DNA of 64,000 nt from positions 61,787,355 to 61,851,354 of the forward strand of contig OZ038384.1 in NCBI GenBank assembly GCA_964036045.1, given 5' to 3'. The notes beneath the pieces were generated by a model that was not told the origin of the DNA, did no database searches, and worked only from the letters and a program-made list of their open reading frames with translations. Made by a program: the position numbers and the translations under genes. Shown piece after piece: positions 1-11,642 of the stretch; position 1 is the first letter of the stretch, and each line of letters opens with the position of its first letter. This DNA is from Eutreptiella sp. 'Long Island Sound 2002'. Its lineage: Eukaryota > Euglenozoa > Euglenophyceae > Eutreptiales > Eutreptiaceae.

Positions 1-1146
1 CCAAAGTGAGTGTGGGCAATTTTGCCATTTTGGCATTTGTGGACCCAATTGGGATTGTCACCACGCCAAGTGGCATGGAGATCTGTGGGAGCCAAGTGCA
101 TGGGAGTCTTCGTTCAACTCCTGGTGGATCGCGTATGGAATGGCGGATCCGATCTCCGAGCCGGCGTGGAGATATACTATTGGGAGCACCCCCGAAATTT
201 GGCTCATTTCGAGCAGCCAAAATGACCCCCTTTTGGGACCCCAATTTCACCCCCCCCCCCACGTGTGGTCAATTGGCGGCCCCATATCTCTATGCCCATG
301 AGGAGCTCAGACATAATTTCAAGTTGTACACTCAGATAAAAGTCCTAGGTCCTGCCTTCTATCCTGTGAGCCATTGGCCTCACCCTGGCCGGGCTAGCCA
401 CGCGTAAAAATGATGCCAATTTTGTTGATTTTGGCATCACGACCCCACTTAACGAACCTGTGGTGCCCTGATGCCGGGACCTCAGAGGGCGCCAGGTTGG
501 GTGAGGGCTCCAGGGAGTTCATACTCGAAGGGCATAGGGTTAGTTGCCTCGTCCCTACCTCTGGCGGGTCCGGACGAGGGGTCAATTTTGGAGATTTTTG
601 AGCTAATTTCAGTTTGGGCTGAAACAGCCCATTTTCAGCTACCAACTCCTAGGGGATAATGGCGGAGCCGTATCTCTGGCTCAGAGAGGAGTTGGGATCT
701 GCCGTTAAGGGAGCATAGGTAGCCACTGTCGGTTGGCCTTGGAGCCCCTTTGGTTTCCAGAAACGCGCCTGTCGTTGGGCGGGACACGCCCCCTTTTGGC
801 AGGGTTTCAGGGTCCGGACTGAGCAGGGCATGGGTTGTGTTGGAGCCCCCGCCCCCACCAGCCACTGAGAGGGTCGGACCTGGGATTGGGATATAAGTTT
901 GGACTGAGTGTCTATTGTCCTGTGATGCCCTTACCCCAGTCCAGTCTTAACCCCGTGTGTACATATTCTGATGTGTTGCTGTACATACTTTTGTTCCCTT
1001 GTTTCAGAGTGGCAAGGATCCTGAAACGCTTTGTCACATGACATGAGCGCAATGATGCCCCTGTGAGCGTAGTGCTTTGCCTGCCTGCTCACTTGCGCGT
1101 GTCCACCGCAGCGTCCCGTGGCCAGGCCCCCCACGGGAAAGCGTCA
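1..1146 (+). repeat. Element A 5' LTR, last 1146 bases
   Basis: It matches 27396-28540 with roughly 63 mismatches by hand count (about 5.5 %) and a few small indels in a C-tract. The shared sequence stops at GCGTCA (1141-1146), giving the usual CA terminus. Open frames within it are incidental. Confidence 0.88.
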
Positions 1147-1525
1147 AGAGCGTTTCACCGCCGCGGGGTTACCCATCCCCCGCGTGCCACTCGGGGCCAC
1201 CAACCCCGAGCAGCGCAGCGCAGCAGCTCGCAGCTTGCAGCTCGCAGCGCAGCGCAGCGGCTCGCAGCGCCGCCCGGCAGCAGCGCCGAGACCGTGAAGG
1301 AAGTGCAGGGAGCAGAACTCCGTCATCAACGAGTTCCCTCGGCCAACCAGCAAGGCCGCACTCCCAGCTAAAGCAACCACTTCGACAACCACCGGCCGAC
1401 CAGCACCGGCCGCACTCCCAGTCCAGTGCTGCAGCACCCGCCTCAACAAACACCACCAGGACCAGTTCGTTGAGCGGAACGAGTGCACACCAAGGACCTC
1501 AAGACCAAGTACGCCCCCCGCTGCC
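1147..1525 (+). other. Element A leader with GCAGC-rich low-complexity tract
   Basis: Untranslated stretch between the LTR and the first ATG. Bases 1208-1286 are a degenerate GCAGC/CTCGCAGC repeat. No tRNA-complementary primer site starting TGG is visible directly after the LTR. Confidence 0.6.
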
Positions 1526-2269
1526 ATGGTAAACTGGCAAGAAGCGGGTAAGACGTGGCCGCGGCCCCACCCCCATGCAGTGCGCCTACTGCGTGGGTTT
1601 GTTTGGGACCAGCACTACCGCCACAGCCACCCCCAGTGCGAAGGCGGCATGCCCGGGAGCTTCGAGCTCCGCACGGACATGAGCCCCGACCGCCTGCAGG
1701 CCGTGGAGGACTGGCTGCGGATGGAAGGGTTTGCCTTCCGCTTCCAGCAGAGGCGCTGGAGGACCTGGACCCGGCCGGACAGGCCCGGCGAAGGGCTGCG
1801 CCCCGACAGGATTAAGGAGGACGAGAAGCCCAACCAGTACCCGTCGGGCGCCTCGATCAACGTCTCCATGTGAGACATGATCGAGAAGAACTTCCCGGAA
1901 CCGGGGAGCGAGCGCAGGCTGCAGGGCAGCAGCAGCAGCGCGTCTCCGGGGAAGGAGAAGCGGTCCGCCGGGGACAGGAAGCGGGACCGGAAGTGGCGGG
2001 AGTACCAGGAGTCCCTGGCCGCCGAAGCCGCCCAAGGCGCCAAGGGCGGAACCCCAGCCCCCATTTCCCAACGGGCCAATGGCGGTCACCACCCCGGCTC
2101 CATCACCCTTGGCGACTACCTCCAAGTCGCCAAGCAGACCAAGGCCAAGCCCCGTCCGCTGCTCCTGAGGAAGTCAGGCCCCAGCAGCGACGTGGAGTCG
2201 GCCCACCGCGGGAGGATGCCGGCCGACCAGGCCAGCTCCCGACCAAAGGGACGTGGCGCGCGCCTGTGA
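1526..2269 (+). pseudogene. Upstream ORF (ORF0) of element A, unknown function
   Basis: Begins with ATG at 1526 in the context GCCATGG and stays in one frame for 247 codons, except for an in-frame TGA at 1871-1873 (after ...INVSM). The first half has an aromatic-rich part (DWLRMEGFAFRFQQRRW). The second half is basic and rich in Lys, Arg and Ser. Its end overlaps the gag frame around 2253-2269 in a different frame, so it may be a separate leader protein, or the N-terminal part of gag joined by a lost or programmed frameshift. I recognise no family, and B has nothing alike in its leader. The steady frame over 740 bases and strong codon bias support coding. Function is unknown. Confidence 0.45.
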
Positions 2270-5200
2270 GCGCGCCTGTGGGGTGCCCTGCAACCTTCGG
2301 GTTGCCCGGCAACGGGCCATGCAGCAGAACGCTGCCATGGAGGGCGCCTCCAGCATCGCCAAGCAGGAAGCTGCGGAGGGGGCGCATGGCATGGCCATCC
2401 ACGCCTCGACCGTGGCGGCCGTTGCGGCCGGACTCACGGCCGTAGCCGCCTATGGGGCAGCGACTGCCCAGGTCAACGGTGAGGTGGCGGCAGCCGACGA
2501 GGAAGCCCGCCTGACGCTGGAGGCCATTGCCTGCAAGGAGGCCGAGGTGAAGGCGCTGGAAGAGGCGCTTGCCCAAGAGAGGGCAAAGAAGGAGGCGGAG
2601 GAAAGGGCCCACTCTGAAGCAACAGCTAAGGCCCAAGCGGACGCCGCCAAGAAGGACGCCATCGAGGCCGCGCGACGGAAGGTCGCTGAGGAGGGGGCCA
2701 AGACGGAGGCGGAGTTGGCGGCGTTGGAAGCGGAGAAGGCGCGGCTGCAGCAGACCCGGGAAGCCGAGGCGGCTCGTGCCCGGGAGGAGGCCGAAAGGCG
2801 AGCTGCCGCAGCCACCGCCGCCGCAATGGAGGAGGCAGAGGCCAAACTCCGCCGCGAGACTCCCCCGGGAGGATCAGGAGTGGAGACCCTTCGAAAGCTT
2901 TTCGAAGGGGACGCCCCCTCCAAGATGATGCTGGGCGAGGCCGACACGGGCAGCAGTGGGAGCAGTGGCCCCACTGCCTACCGACGGAAGAAGGGTAAGG
3001 GGAAGACCCCCGAGAGGCCACGGAGGCCAGCGGGCGGACACCCCCACGACAGCGACCCCTTCTTCACCGCCAGCGACGGGGATGAACGAGGCCGCCGACA
3101 TCGCCAAGGAGTGGCTGGCGGAAGAGGCGGAGACGTCCCCATGGAGCCGGAGGGTGAGAATGAAGATCCCCCTCCTCCCTACCGGAGCTCGGAGTCTTCC
3201 GAGACCGAGACGCCCAGGGGGGGCGACATGGACGAGGATGATGACATGGTCCGCCTCCTGGACATGGACTTCGACATCACGAAGAAGCGCCCATCCTGGG
3301 ACCCACCGAGGCGACCCGGCGGAGACCCACCGGGACCCCCTGACGGAGGACCATCAGGACCCCCTGGGGGACGCCCACCAGGTGGACCCCCTGGAGGCGG
3401 ACCACCGGGCGGGAGAGGACCCCCTGGACCGGGCGGACCCGGCGGAGGACCTCCTGGAGGACCCCCTGGGGACCCCGACGACCCACCAGGGGTCGGCAAC
3501 CCGGATGCCACCCGGCGGTGGATTGTCTACCTCCGCAGGAGGGTCCAGTTCCTCGAGCGCGAGGTAGACACGGGCAAGGGCGAGATGACTCGCATCGCCA
3601 GGGTCGCCGCGCGCGCACAGAGAGAGCTGGACATCGCCAAGATCGAGATGGTCAATAGCGCAGGCGTCGCCACCGCCACCCAGAAGCTGCTGGACATCGC
3701 CAGTGGCGAGACCAGGTCGCTGAACAAGGTCATCAGCAGCCTGCAGCAGAGGCTGGACGCGCTGGAAGCCCGTGGGAGCGTCGGCAGCGACCACCCACCC
3801 CTGGAGTCTGGCTCGTCGGACGACGGCTGGGGACCCAGACCGGGTCCAGGCAGACCCCACGCCCCCGGCGGAGCCCCCAGGAGTCGCCCCAGCGCCAGTG
3901 TCCCCTCTCTCAGCGCCCCCTCTCACTACAGCGCGGGCCGCCGCAACGAGCGCGTGCCGCCCGGCAGTGGCAGTGAGGATTGGCCCGATGAGTGGCTCAG
4001 CGCGGAGTACCACAATCGCCGTGCTCCATCGCGGACACCAGTACGCCCCGGACGCCCCGCACCAGCCCCGGAGCCAATCCCAATGGCTGGCGGACGTTAT
4101 GGTGGACTCAGGGATGAGGTCCCCGGAGGAGACGTGGAGTGGGATGTCGGGATGTTGGCGGAGGAAGACCTGGAGGAGTTCGACATTAGCCCGCCGCGTG
4201 GTGTACGACGGGAGGCCGCTGAACACAGCTGCCGGCGCCGTGATGAGGAGGCATACATGGAAGGGGTACGGCGTGAACATCTGGGTTCAGCGTACATGGA
4301 GGAACCGCGGCGTAGCCACAGGGATTCCATGGAGGAGATGGACGTGGCGGCCGTGCGAGTCCGTGGGCGAGGCCGATGGGAACCTCGGTCGACCTCGCGG
4401 CCGGCGTTCATGGTCTCTAAGGCCGCGGATGCCGCCGTGTGGGAAGACTTGAAGGACATCAAGCCCCCCATGTACGATGGCAACCCAATCAACCTCGACT
4501 GCTTCTTGGAGAAGCTGGACGATTGGGGGGTGACCGTCACTGAAGACATGCATCCCGCGGATGCGGAGAAGTATGTCTTCAGACGGTTCAGGTACCGCCT
4601 GCCAGAATTCCTCCAAGAGCTGTACTTCGTGGCGACCAAGGAGGGGAAAATCTAGACCCTCAAGGAAGCCAAGAAGTGGCTCAACGAGCAGGAGCGGGTG
4701 GACGCTCCGCAGGTGGCTGCCAAGCGGTGGAGGTCCATCAAGCTTCAGCATGATGGACGGGAGATCCGCCTACGGGACTGGCGAGACTTCCGAGGGCAAT
4801 ACGCCCTCTTCCGCCGCAACGTGGAGGACTGGAACGAGGGTGACGAGCAGGCTCGCCTGCTCTCCATGCTGCCAGAAGCATGCATCAAGAGAGTCACCAA
4901 GGAGGAGGCCAAGCGGGCCACGTCCAACCACACGGTCAAGATGATGCTCCCCAAAGAGTATCATACGAACGTGGTGGCTTGGACGAGGAAGAACGTGGCC
5001 CGGGATGTCAAGCGGCACTCCCTGCGGAACGCTCTTCTCATCACCGTCTCGGGCGATCGCGAGAAGACCGCGATGTGTCGCCTTGACGAGTGTGACATGA
5101 GCGGCCAGACCATCCGTCTGCAGGCCATCCCGGCGCGGATGAGCTGCGACGAGATCCTGGAGTGGGTTGGAGAGGAAGTACTCAAGGAGTACCGGAACCT

Positions 5201-5882
5201 CCACCACACCCGCGGGTTGAGGCCCGGGGACCGCGACGTCAACTACGTTTACGAGGGATCTGGCGGAGAAGCTGCCATGAACCCAGCGGGAGCCGACGGC
5301 GATGACGCTCTCGTCGACAATGACGACGACGATGAGCCCGCCGAGGTGGCCGTTTGTGCCTTCGTGGCCCACAACGGCGCGGGGAGCAACCGGGGAAGCT
5401 GGAAGCCCCTGCAGCCGGGTTGGAAGAAGAAGGAGAAGAGGGACCCTCGTCGCATTGGCAGCCCTCCGCTGTCCTTTGGGGAGTTCATACGAGCTCACCC
5501 TCAGGGCTGTTTCGTGTGCTATGGGAGGAAGCAAGGCTTCAACGATGACCACCGAACATGCCCCATCCACCAGGCCGACACAGAGGCCTACAAGAAGGCG
5601 CACGGGTCGAAGAAGCGTGCACCTGCTGGTATTCGGGAGGCCAAAGTGGAGGTGGACAAGGACGAGCTCTCCAGACTGATGTCGCAGGGGACCGAGTTAG
5701 CCAAGGAGATCCAGGAGATCAAGAGGAACTGGGTCCCCAGGTCGGACAAGAAGAACAAGGAGAACAACCAGAATGACCAGAACAAGGACAAGGACAAGAA
5801 GACTAGAAGGGGAAGGAAGAAGGGCGTCAACGAGGTTGATGCGGAGGAGAGCACCCCTACTTCCACAACCAACGCCCCCTAG
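2253..5882 (+). pseudogene. gag: gag of element A (coiled coil, Pro/Gly-rich, zinc knuckle), one internal TAG
   Basis: Structural capsid/nucleocapsid polyprotein. One frame of about 1210 codons broken only by TAG at 4653-4655, inside the capsid part where element B has sense sequence (EGLIRTEQ). Order: Cys motif CERACGVPCNLR near the start; an Ala/Glu/Lys coiled coil (about residues 60-210); an acidic region with PPPPY (3168-3182); a PPG/PGG collagen-like stretch (about 3300-3490); a capsid-like region beginning at PPMYDGNP; and an unusual zinc knuckle C-X2-C-X10-H-X2-C (about 5506-5555), followed by a Lys-rich tail. The first in-frame ATG is 2319, but the Cys motif shared with gag B lies upstream of it and the frame is open from 2169, so the true start is unclear. 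It ends at TAG 5880-5882, and pol continues in frame. Confidence 0.8.
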
Positions 5883-5916
5883 CGGAGCCCCTGCAGCCAA
5901 GGGCCCCAGCTAGGGC
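5880..5916 (+). promoter_or_regulatory. Candidate UAG readthrough site between gag and pol, element A
   Basis: TAG (5880) is followed by CGG AGC CCC, and the same frame stays open to the B insertion. B has TAG AGG AGC CCC and D has TAG GGG ATC CAC at the same place. GC-rich complementary tracts (GCCC 5887-5890 with GGGC 5901-5904, or GCCC 5903-5906 with GGGC 5913-5916) could pair downstream, but less convincingly than in B and D. Confidence 0.5.
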
Positions 5917-6292
5917 GGTCGCAGGATGGTGTCGTGGGAAGCGCCACACCATCCCAATCGGGAGTCGGTAAGCACAAAGGGATTGCCGCGGGCGGAAGGC
6001 CCAGTCCGGCACCCAGTCGTGATGGCGGGGTGAGGGCAAGTGAAGGCACGAACCCTTGCACCCGTCCATCCTTCGCGACCAAGAATGTGTTTGATGTACT
6101 TCAAAATCTATCCGAGAGTATCGGAGGATCACCCGGACCGCAGCTGGATGCTGCAGATGGGCAGCCTGAGCCCATTGTCCACGACCTGCACCAGTCGCTT
6201 GTCGAGCTTCTGGAACGGCCGGAGATCCTGAGCTTGCACGCCGTGCGCCGAGTTGGGCGCGAGCGGCAGTTGCACCTTAAGGTCCGTGCCTT
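5883..6292 (+). pseudogene. pol: Start of element A pol (linker and protease N-terminus), cut by element B
   Basis: The gag frame continues after the TAG without a stop for 410 bases, through a Pro/Ser-rich linker to RQLHLKVRAL. The same motif, RQLHLKVR, precedes the protease in element B. The frame is cut at 6292 by B and resumes at 19550 with CGEVEKVFDVLVDTGA. Removing B and one copy of GCCTT rejoins the codons exactly (gcc-tta-tgc), so the interruption is a clean transposon insertion. No protease catalytic residues lie in this part. Confidence 0.8.
6288..6292. repeat. GCCTT target-site duplication of element B (partner 19545-19549)
   Basis: The same five bases abut both outer ends of element B: GTGCCTT before 6293 and TTCA-GCCTT after 19544. 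Five bases is usual for Ty3/gypsy integrases. Confidence 0.88.
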
Positions 6293-8676
6293 AAAGAAGG
6301 TCCCTACCAGGACCGGCCCCCGCTGTGCCCCTTCCGCCTGTTACCCCTGCTGATTTACTCCGGATCAACGATTGCATTTCTCAAAATCCTCAAAGTCCAA
6401 GGTCCAAAATTCAAAAATATAGAAAATAGAAAATACAATCCTCCTTCAACCCTGAACAGCAACCAGATCCCACAAATGCAGCAATGACCCAATGCACAAT
6501 CCAATCCAAATCCAGACTGCGGCTGCGGGCTTCCGTTCAGCACACCGGTTGTCTCACGGTGGCGGGCATGTACAAGAATTGCACCAAAGAGGAAAACCCT
6601 GAAATTGGCATATGAACACAAATGAAGTAAAGTTGGGGAAAGAGGTAAACATACACATTCACAGCCATAAACCCCTCATTCCCTGGACTCAAGACCTTCC
6701 CTTGACTCACCAACATATTGCCCTGAACCATGTCAAATGAGATGGCTGAATGCCATGTGTCAAAAGTCACTACACAAACCCCAAAAATGTGTTCACTCCC
6801 AAGCCTCTAAATCCTAGCCCAATAGGTGAGGTGGCGTGTCATGGCCTAGAGTGGCACTCAGGACCATGCCCTACCCTGACATAACCTTGGTTGGACTTGG
6901 AGTCGAATGGGCTTGGAGATATGCCCCATGTGTTTGAACTCATAACATGCCAAAAAACTGCCAATTCACACCATATTGGCCATATATCAAATATATGCTC
7001 AAAATTGAGGTTACCACTTATCCGAAGGCTCAAAGCATGCATGGAATCGAAGTCTAGTATTCATGGAGGATATAGACCAAAGGCCAATGCCCATGTACAT
7101 CCCCACTTTACTCTCGAAACCCCTTCGGATATGGGCGCCACGCACTGCCCAAGTCAGCCCATGATCTTGAGACCAAATCTTGTAATCCTTCGTGCGCCAA
7201 GCCAAATGGAGTATGCAATCCGGCATATGGTGGTGTTCAACTCCAAAGCATATGCCAACATATGAACAACATACCATGGTTCGACTCTCCATAGGCTTCT
7301 GTCTGTTTGCCGACCAGGTAAGTACACAAAATGCAAAAATGAGCAAAATTGAGGTCAAAAACATGAAAATATGACCAAATACAAAGTTGTCATGATAGTA
7401 TATCCCTATGCTCACCCATGATATCCGCTCATGGTTCAATACACAAATGATTGGAACCATTTGCGAACAATTCCCCCACTTGGATCCCCAATCGGGCGCA
7501 TGGAGATACCTTCGCCAATCATATCTACATGCCCCCTGAAAATGGGAGTGCACTCATGGATCTCTTTGCCTAACATACCATGAGCAATACATATGCGGTA
7601 GACTTAGTCTAGCGCTTTGAATTCCACAATTGGGACATGGGCAAAGCCCTTGTCACGTGTGGCTCCCCTTCTCTTCGGCCACACGAAGATATATAACATG
7701 GGCGTGAGCATATCAAGACATATACCATGCATATAACACATACCCTCAAAATGCGGCTCCCACCATGATATGCCATGTCCCTCCATGGTCATAACTTCAC
7801 GTTAAAAATACGTAGGAACCCAAGGAAAGTATCTATGCAACCCCAACACTCATGCGGTACACTCGAAAGTCGCAATAAAATATTCGGTTGCACGGTCCAA
7901 GAGTTATATATCACTTTCTACCCTCTTGACCATTATCCCTTGCTACACCAGGCATGTGTACACACCAAAGGCGTTTGATGCTCTCTGAATTAAGTTGAGA
8001 CTAAGGCGCTTGCAACCCAACCTTCCTTTTTCTCTTTCCTCACACTCGCGCGTAGATATGGCCATTCAAAGTGGTCCCACGATTCACTTTTGTTTCCCTT
8101 ATATCTCCAAGTCAAATGGGTGGCAAGTATAAGGGAAACCTGATTAGGGCATAGGGAAAAGAGTATGACCACTCGAAGAAGACCAAATCAAGTGCGGCAA
8201 TGTCGAAGTCGAAAATCGGATTTCGACATCGCGAAAAATTCTGATTAAAATTTCGAGTGCTTATTTAGAAGATTGCGGAAGCAACGAACCCTTTGCTGAT
8301 GAAATCTGACCCTTCAACGGAGTATCCGCCAAAATATCTGGAAATAACAGTTAACCAATCGGTTAACGCAAAATCGCGAGCCAACTGACGGTCGCCGATA
8401 CATTGACCATCAGAACGAAAGGCTGAAAAATTACGGAAACATTATGATAATAGAACCCTGTTGATTCCTGATATTCCGATGTATAAATCTCCGCTGGCGG
8501 TGCCTCGGTACTGAATATGGCCGCTCGTAGCCGGAATGGCCAAACCTATCACACTATCACATCGGGTTAGTTCAGGTGGATGGGAGAGTATGATATCAGC
8601 CAATGGCGGCTTGCCGGCACATAGATACACACCCCAAGTGACCCCAAGATGGCCACGGGGGTCCGAACCGGCTTCA
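6293..8676 (-). repeat. Element B 3' LTR
   Basis: Same length as 17161-19544 and about 98.4 % identical by hand count. On minus it begins TGAAGCCGGTTCGG and ends CCTTCTTT. Open frames in it, such as 7011-7553, occur in both copies but have no recognisable content. Confidence 0.92.
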
Positions 8677-8687
8677 CCCCCCTTCTC
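8677..8687 (-). other. Polypurine tract of element B
   Basis: On minus GAGAAGGGGGG directly precedes the LTR start TGAAGCC. This is the expected primer site for plus-strand DNA synthesis. Element A has AAGGAGGGGGG before TGAAGCGG at the same place. Confidence 0.85.
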
Positions 8688-9069
8688 AGAGCGTTGTTAC
8701 CGCTCGGAAGTCATTGAAGAGAGGACGGGAGGACCCCAATGGGCTCCAACCCCCCCCCCATTGTCCCAAGGACACATGGAGGCCCCACTCACGTCGTAGG
8801 CGTCCCCCAAGCCCCAAGGGAGGGGTGAGGACACTGATACTCAGCGCCCTACGCCATATCCGGTCTCCTCTTGATCTACAACATGGACCAAGGGGATCAA
8901 AGATAGAGAAATGTCGTCGGTCGACCTAAATAAGTATACCACAGTGAAATATATACGTGGAGATCGAGTGAAGGGGGTATATGGCCAATAAAAGCCGAAA
9001 AGTCCCCGGATGAACGCCCTCACCCATCTCCCAAGCACAGAAACAAACAGAAATGCCAAGGGGAATCCA
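8688..9069 (-). other. Element B 3' untranslated region
   Basis: Between the pol stop and the polypurine tract. I see no gene or repeat in it. Confidence 0.6.
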
Positions 9070-9719
9070 TTACGGTGCTACTGCAGCAACCAAATGGAAC
9101 AACACGTCCTTGACATCCAAAGAAATATTCTTTTTCTTCAGGTAGTCCATCCAGACCGTGGTGTACCTCGGCACAAAACTGCTTGGAGGTTCCCACGAAT
9201 CCCTGGATGCGGCGAATCCCTTCCAACGGACTTTATAAAGCCTACCCCAGGCGTCCCTGGGTCCGGCTTGTCCGTCAGGATCTTCTCAGCGGTGAAGTCG
9301 TCGTCCTCACCCTCGTCGTCCGAGTCCACATCGCCGGCCGTGAACTCGAAGGTGACGGGACGTCCGCTGGGGTCTGGTGCTCGGGGACGAAGCTGGGTAT
9401 GGTCGCGGTCCAGGATCTTGTTATCCCCCACACGAACCGCATACACATCCTGCCCGACCTTCCGCACGACTACCCCCGGCACATACCAAGATGCCTGCCG
9501 ATGCCTGGACAGGACATCCTTGTGGTGCCGCTCCACCCACACGGTGTCTTGGAGAGCATACTTCTGGACTTTTCCCTGCTTGAAGTACTTGGCCCTCTTG
9601 TCATGCTCGTCCTGTAGTGCCTTGCACACCTTGGCCGCCGTGTCGTCCGCCTCAGCCATCATGGCGTTCGCATCTCGGGCCACTTTGCCATGGTTCAACC
9701 ACGGGAGAGTGCGTGACAC
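9070..9719 (-). pseudogene. pol: Element B integrase C-terminus and chromodomain, frameshifted
   Basis: Continues the integrase frame after the TGA at 9720-9722. It contains the basic tether region and an acidic linker (DVDSDDEGEDDD), then the chromodomain start FTAEKILTDKP. A frameshift near 9235 interrupts the chromodomain. In the next frame the diagnostic part KVRWKGF...SRDSWEPPSSFV follows and ends at TAA 9070-9072. Such domains in chromoviruses bind modified histone tails and steer integration to heterochromatin. The aromatic cage positions (Y, W, W) look present. It aligns with the chromodomain of A (KVRWRGY...HDTWEP). Confidence 0.82.
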
Positions 9720-11642
9720 TCAATCCCGTAGGAAGAGGATGCGATGGGGCGACAGTCCAGTGGGTCCCGGAAGGTCATGGTACGCTTGGAGCACTCTCCA
9801 CAGCGAATTGTACCAGTTCCGGCCCAGTTCATCGATGTGCAGCTGGCGGAACTTCTCGAACATCTGCCGCCCGGCCACCTCAGCTCGGCCATTCGACCGG
9901 CTGTGGTACGCCACGGTCTTGGCGTGCCGAATACCCATGTGCTTGCACATCGTCTTGAACCACGTCCCCACAAACTGACTGCCCCGATCGCTGCAGATGA
10001 CAGCCGGGACATCAAAAATTGTCAGCCAATGTCTGATCATGGCATTAGCGACGGTCTTGGCCTGCAGCCCCACTCCATGCTTGTCCTTCTTGTCCTTCTT
10101 CTTTGACTTCTTGCCAGGGACCGCCACGATATACCCACTGTGCCTATCCACCGCCAGGATGACACAATCGTAGGTCTCTCCTTCCACGGTGACCTCAGGC
10201 ATGGCGAATACATCCATGGCCACGGACCGCATAGGGGCCTCCGGTATAGCCGTATACACCGGGTTGCCCGCTGTGGAGTGGTTGGGGCTCTTCGTGGCCC
10301 GACACACGGCACAGTCGCTGCAGTACCTATCCAGGATGGCGTAGTACCCCGGAGGGAACTTGAAACGCCACTCCAGGTCCTGCTGCATCTTGTCTCGGCC
10401 AGGGTGCATAAGCTGGGCATTGTGCCAATGGTCAATGAGCTCCTCCACCCGGTTCTCGGGCACCAGCAGCTTGTCCTTGAGGAACAACTTGTCCCCATCC
10501 TCGGTCAAGCCCTCAGGCCACTCGTCGTCCGACGGGGCGCTCACGGCATTCCAGTACTTGCTCCAGTGCTCGGATGCCGCGTAGTCATCCGACCAGTCCT
10601 CTGTGAGCACCGACCTGACTAGCTCTACAGGGGCCACCATCCATTGCTCGAGGGTTTCCTCTCGAATAGCTTGGACGCGGGCACCCCGGAAATTTGCCAG
10701 GTCCGTACGGTTCGCCATCACCACAAAGCACTTCACCCCCTCTTGCTCCATGACCTTCTCCATCTCGATGATGCGCTTGGCCTCCTCGGTTTCCTCGGCG
10801 TCCCCATGTCTGGATATGTTCATCCAAGCCTTGCCCGCGGGGTAGGCCCATCGACTGAGGCAGTCCGCCACAGTATTGTCCTTCCCCGGGACGTATACGA
10901 CGCTGAGGTCGAACTTGGCGAACGTCGCATGCCATCGGGCCCTCCTTGCCGCCGGTCCCGAGGGGGTGTCGACGTGCTCCTTGTGCCAGCTCTGCAAGGA
11001 CTGATGGTCCGTACAAACCACCACCGGTTGCAATCCGATGTGGCCAGACCACTTCCTGAGCGCACATACAATGGCGTACGTCTCCTTCTCCCTCGCGGTC
11101 CAGGTGCGGCGTTGGCCCTCGGCCAGGATCCGACTCCAAAACGCCACGGGTACATGTGACCCGTCATCCCGGATCTGCTCCAGGACTGCCCCTACTGCAT
11201 AGTCCGAGGCGTCCGTCCGTAGCACGAATCCCTTGTCCGGGTCCACCAAGAATAGCCCCAGTTGCCCCAGGAGTCGCTCCTTCAGGCGGCTGAACGCATC
11301 TTCGGCCTCAGGGGTCCAAGCCAGCTTCTTCTTGCTCCCCTTCCGGCCATGGAACTTGCCCACTTGCAGCATCTTGTGCAGCGGCCCCGACAGTTCTGCA
11401 TACATCCGGAGATAGCCCGAATAGTAGTTGCAGAACCCCATGAAGGATCGGAGTTCGCTGATGGTCTGGGGCTTTTCCCAGTGGTGCAGGGACGCCAGCT
11501 TTCCAGGCATGGGACGGCGTTGCCCGTGACCAACCACGTGACCCGCAGACTCCACTTCCTTCACGAAGAGTGAGGCTTTGGTGGGCTTGCACACCATGTT
11601 GTGCTTGTCCAACTCGCTGAGCTCGGCGCAGATCCTTCTCAT
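9720..11642 (-). pseudogene. pol: Element B RT thumb, RNase H and integrase
   Basis: A 640-codon open stretch. RNase H has TDASDYAVGAVLEQ, the Glu in REKETYAIV, the Asp in CTDHQSL and the Asp in DNTVADCLSR. The integrase zinc site reads HWHNAQLMHP...CAVCRA. Its catalytic core has Asp in SVAMDVF, Asp in CSDRGSQF and Glu in SNGRAEVAGR, so all three acidic residues remain. A Lys-rich insert (KKSKKKDKKDKHG) after AVPG is missing in A and could act as a nuclear signal. The stretch ends at an in-frame TGA (9720-9722) just after the LFLRD motif; the frame continues into the chromodomain part. Upstream it joins the RT by a frameshift near 11630. Confidence 0.88.

Noticed and set aside
4653-5882. UAG reassigned to an amino acid in the host
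   Set aside because: Readthrough at gag/pol and random decay explain the TAGs; TGA stops are equally common inside the genes. Kept only as an alternative.
6352-8676. Host gene between A gag and B pol
   Set aside because: The whole stretch is repeated at 17161-19544 and is an LTR.
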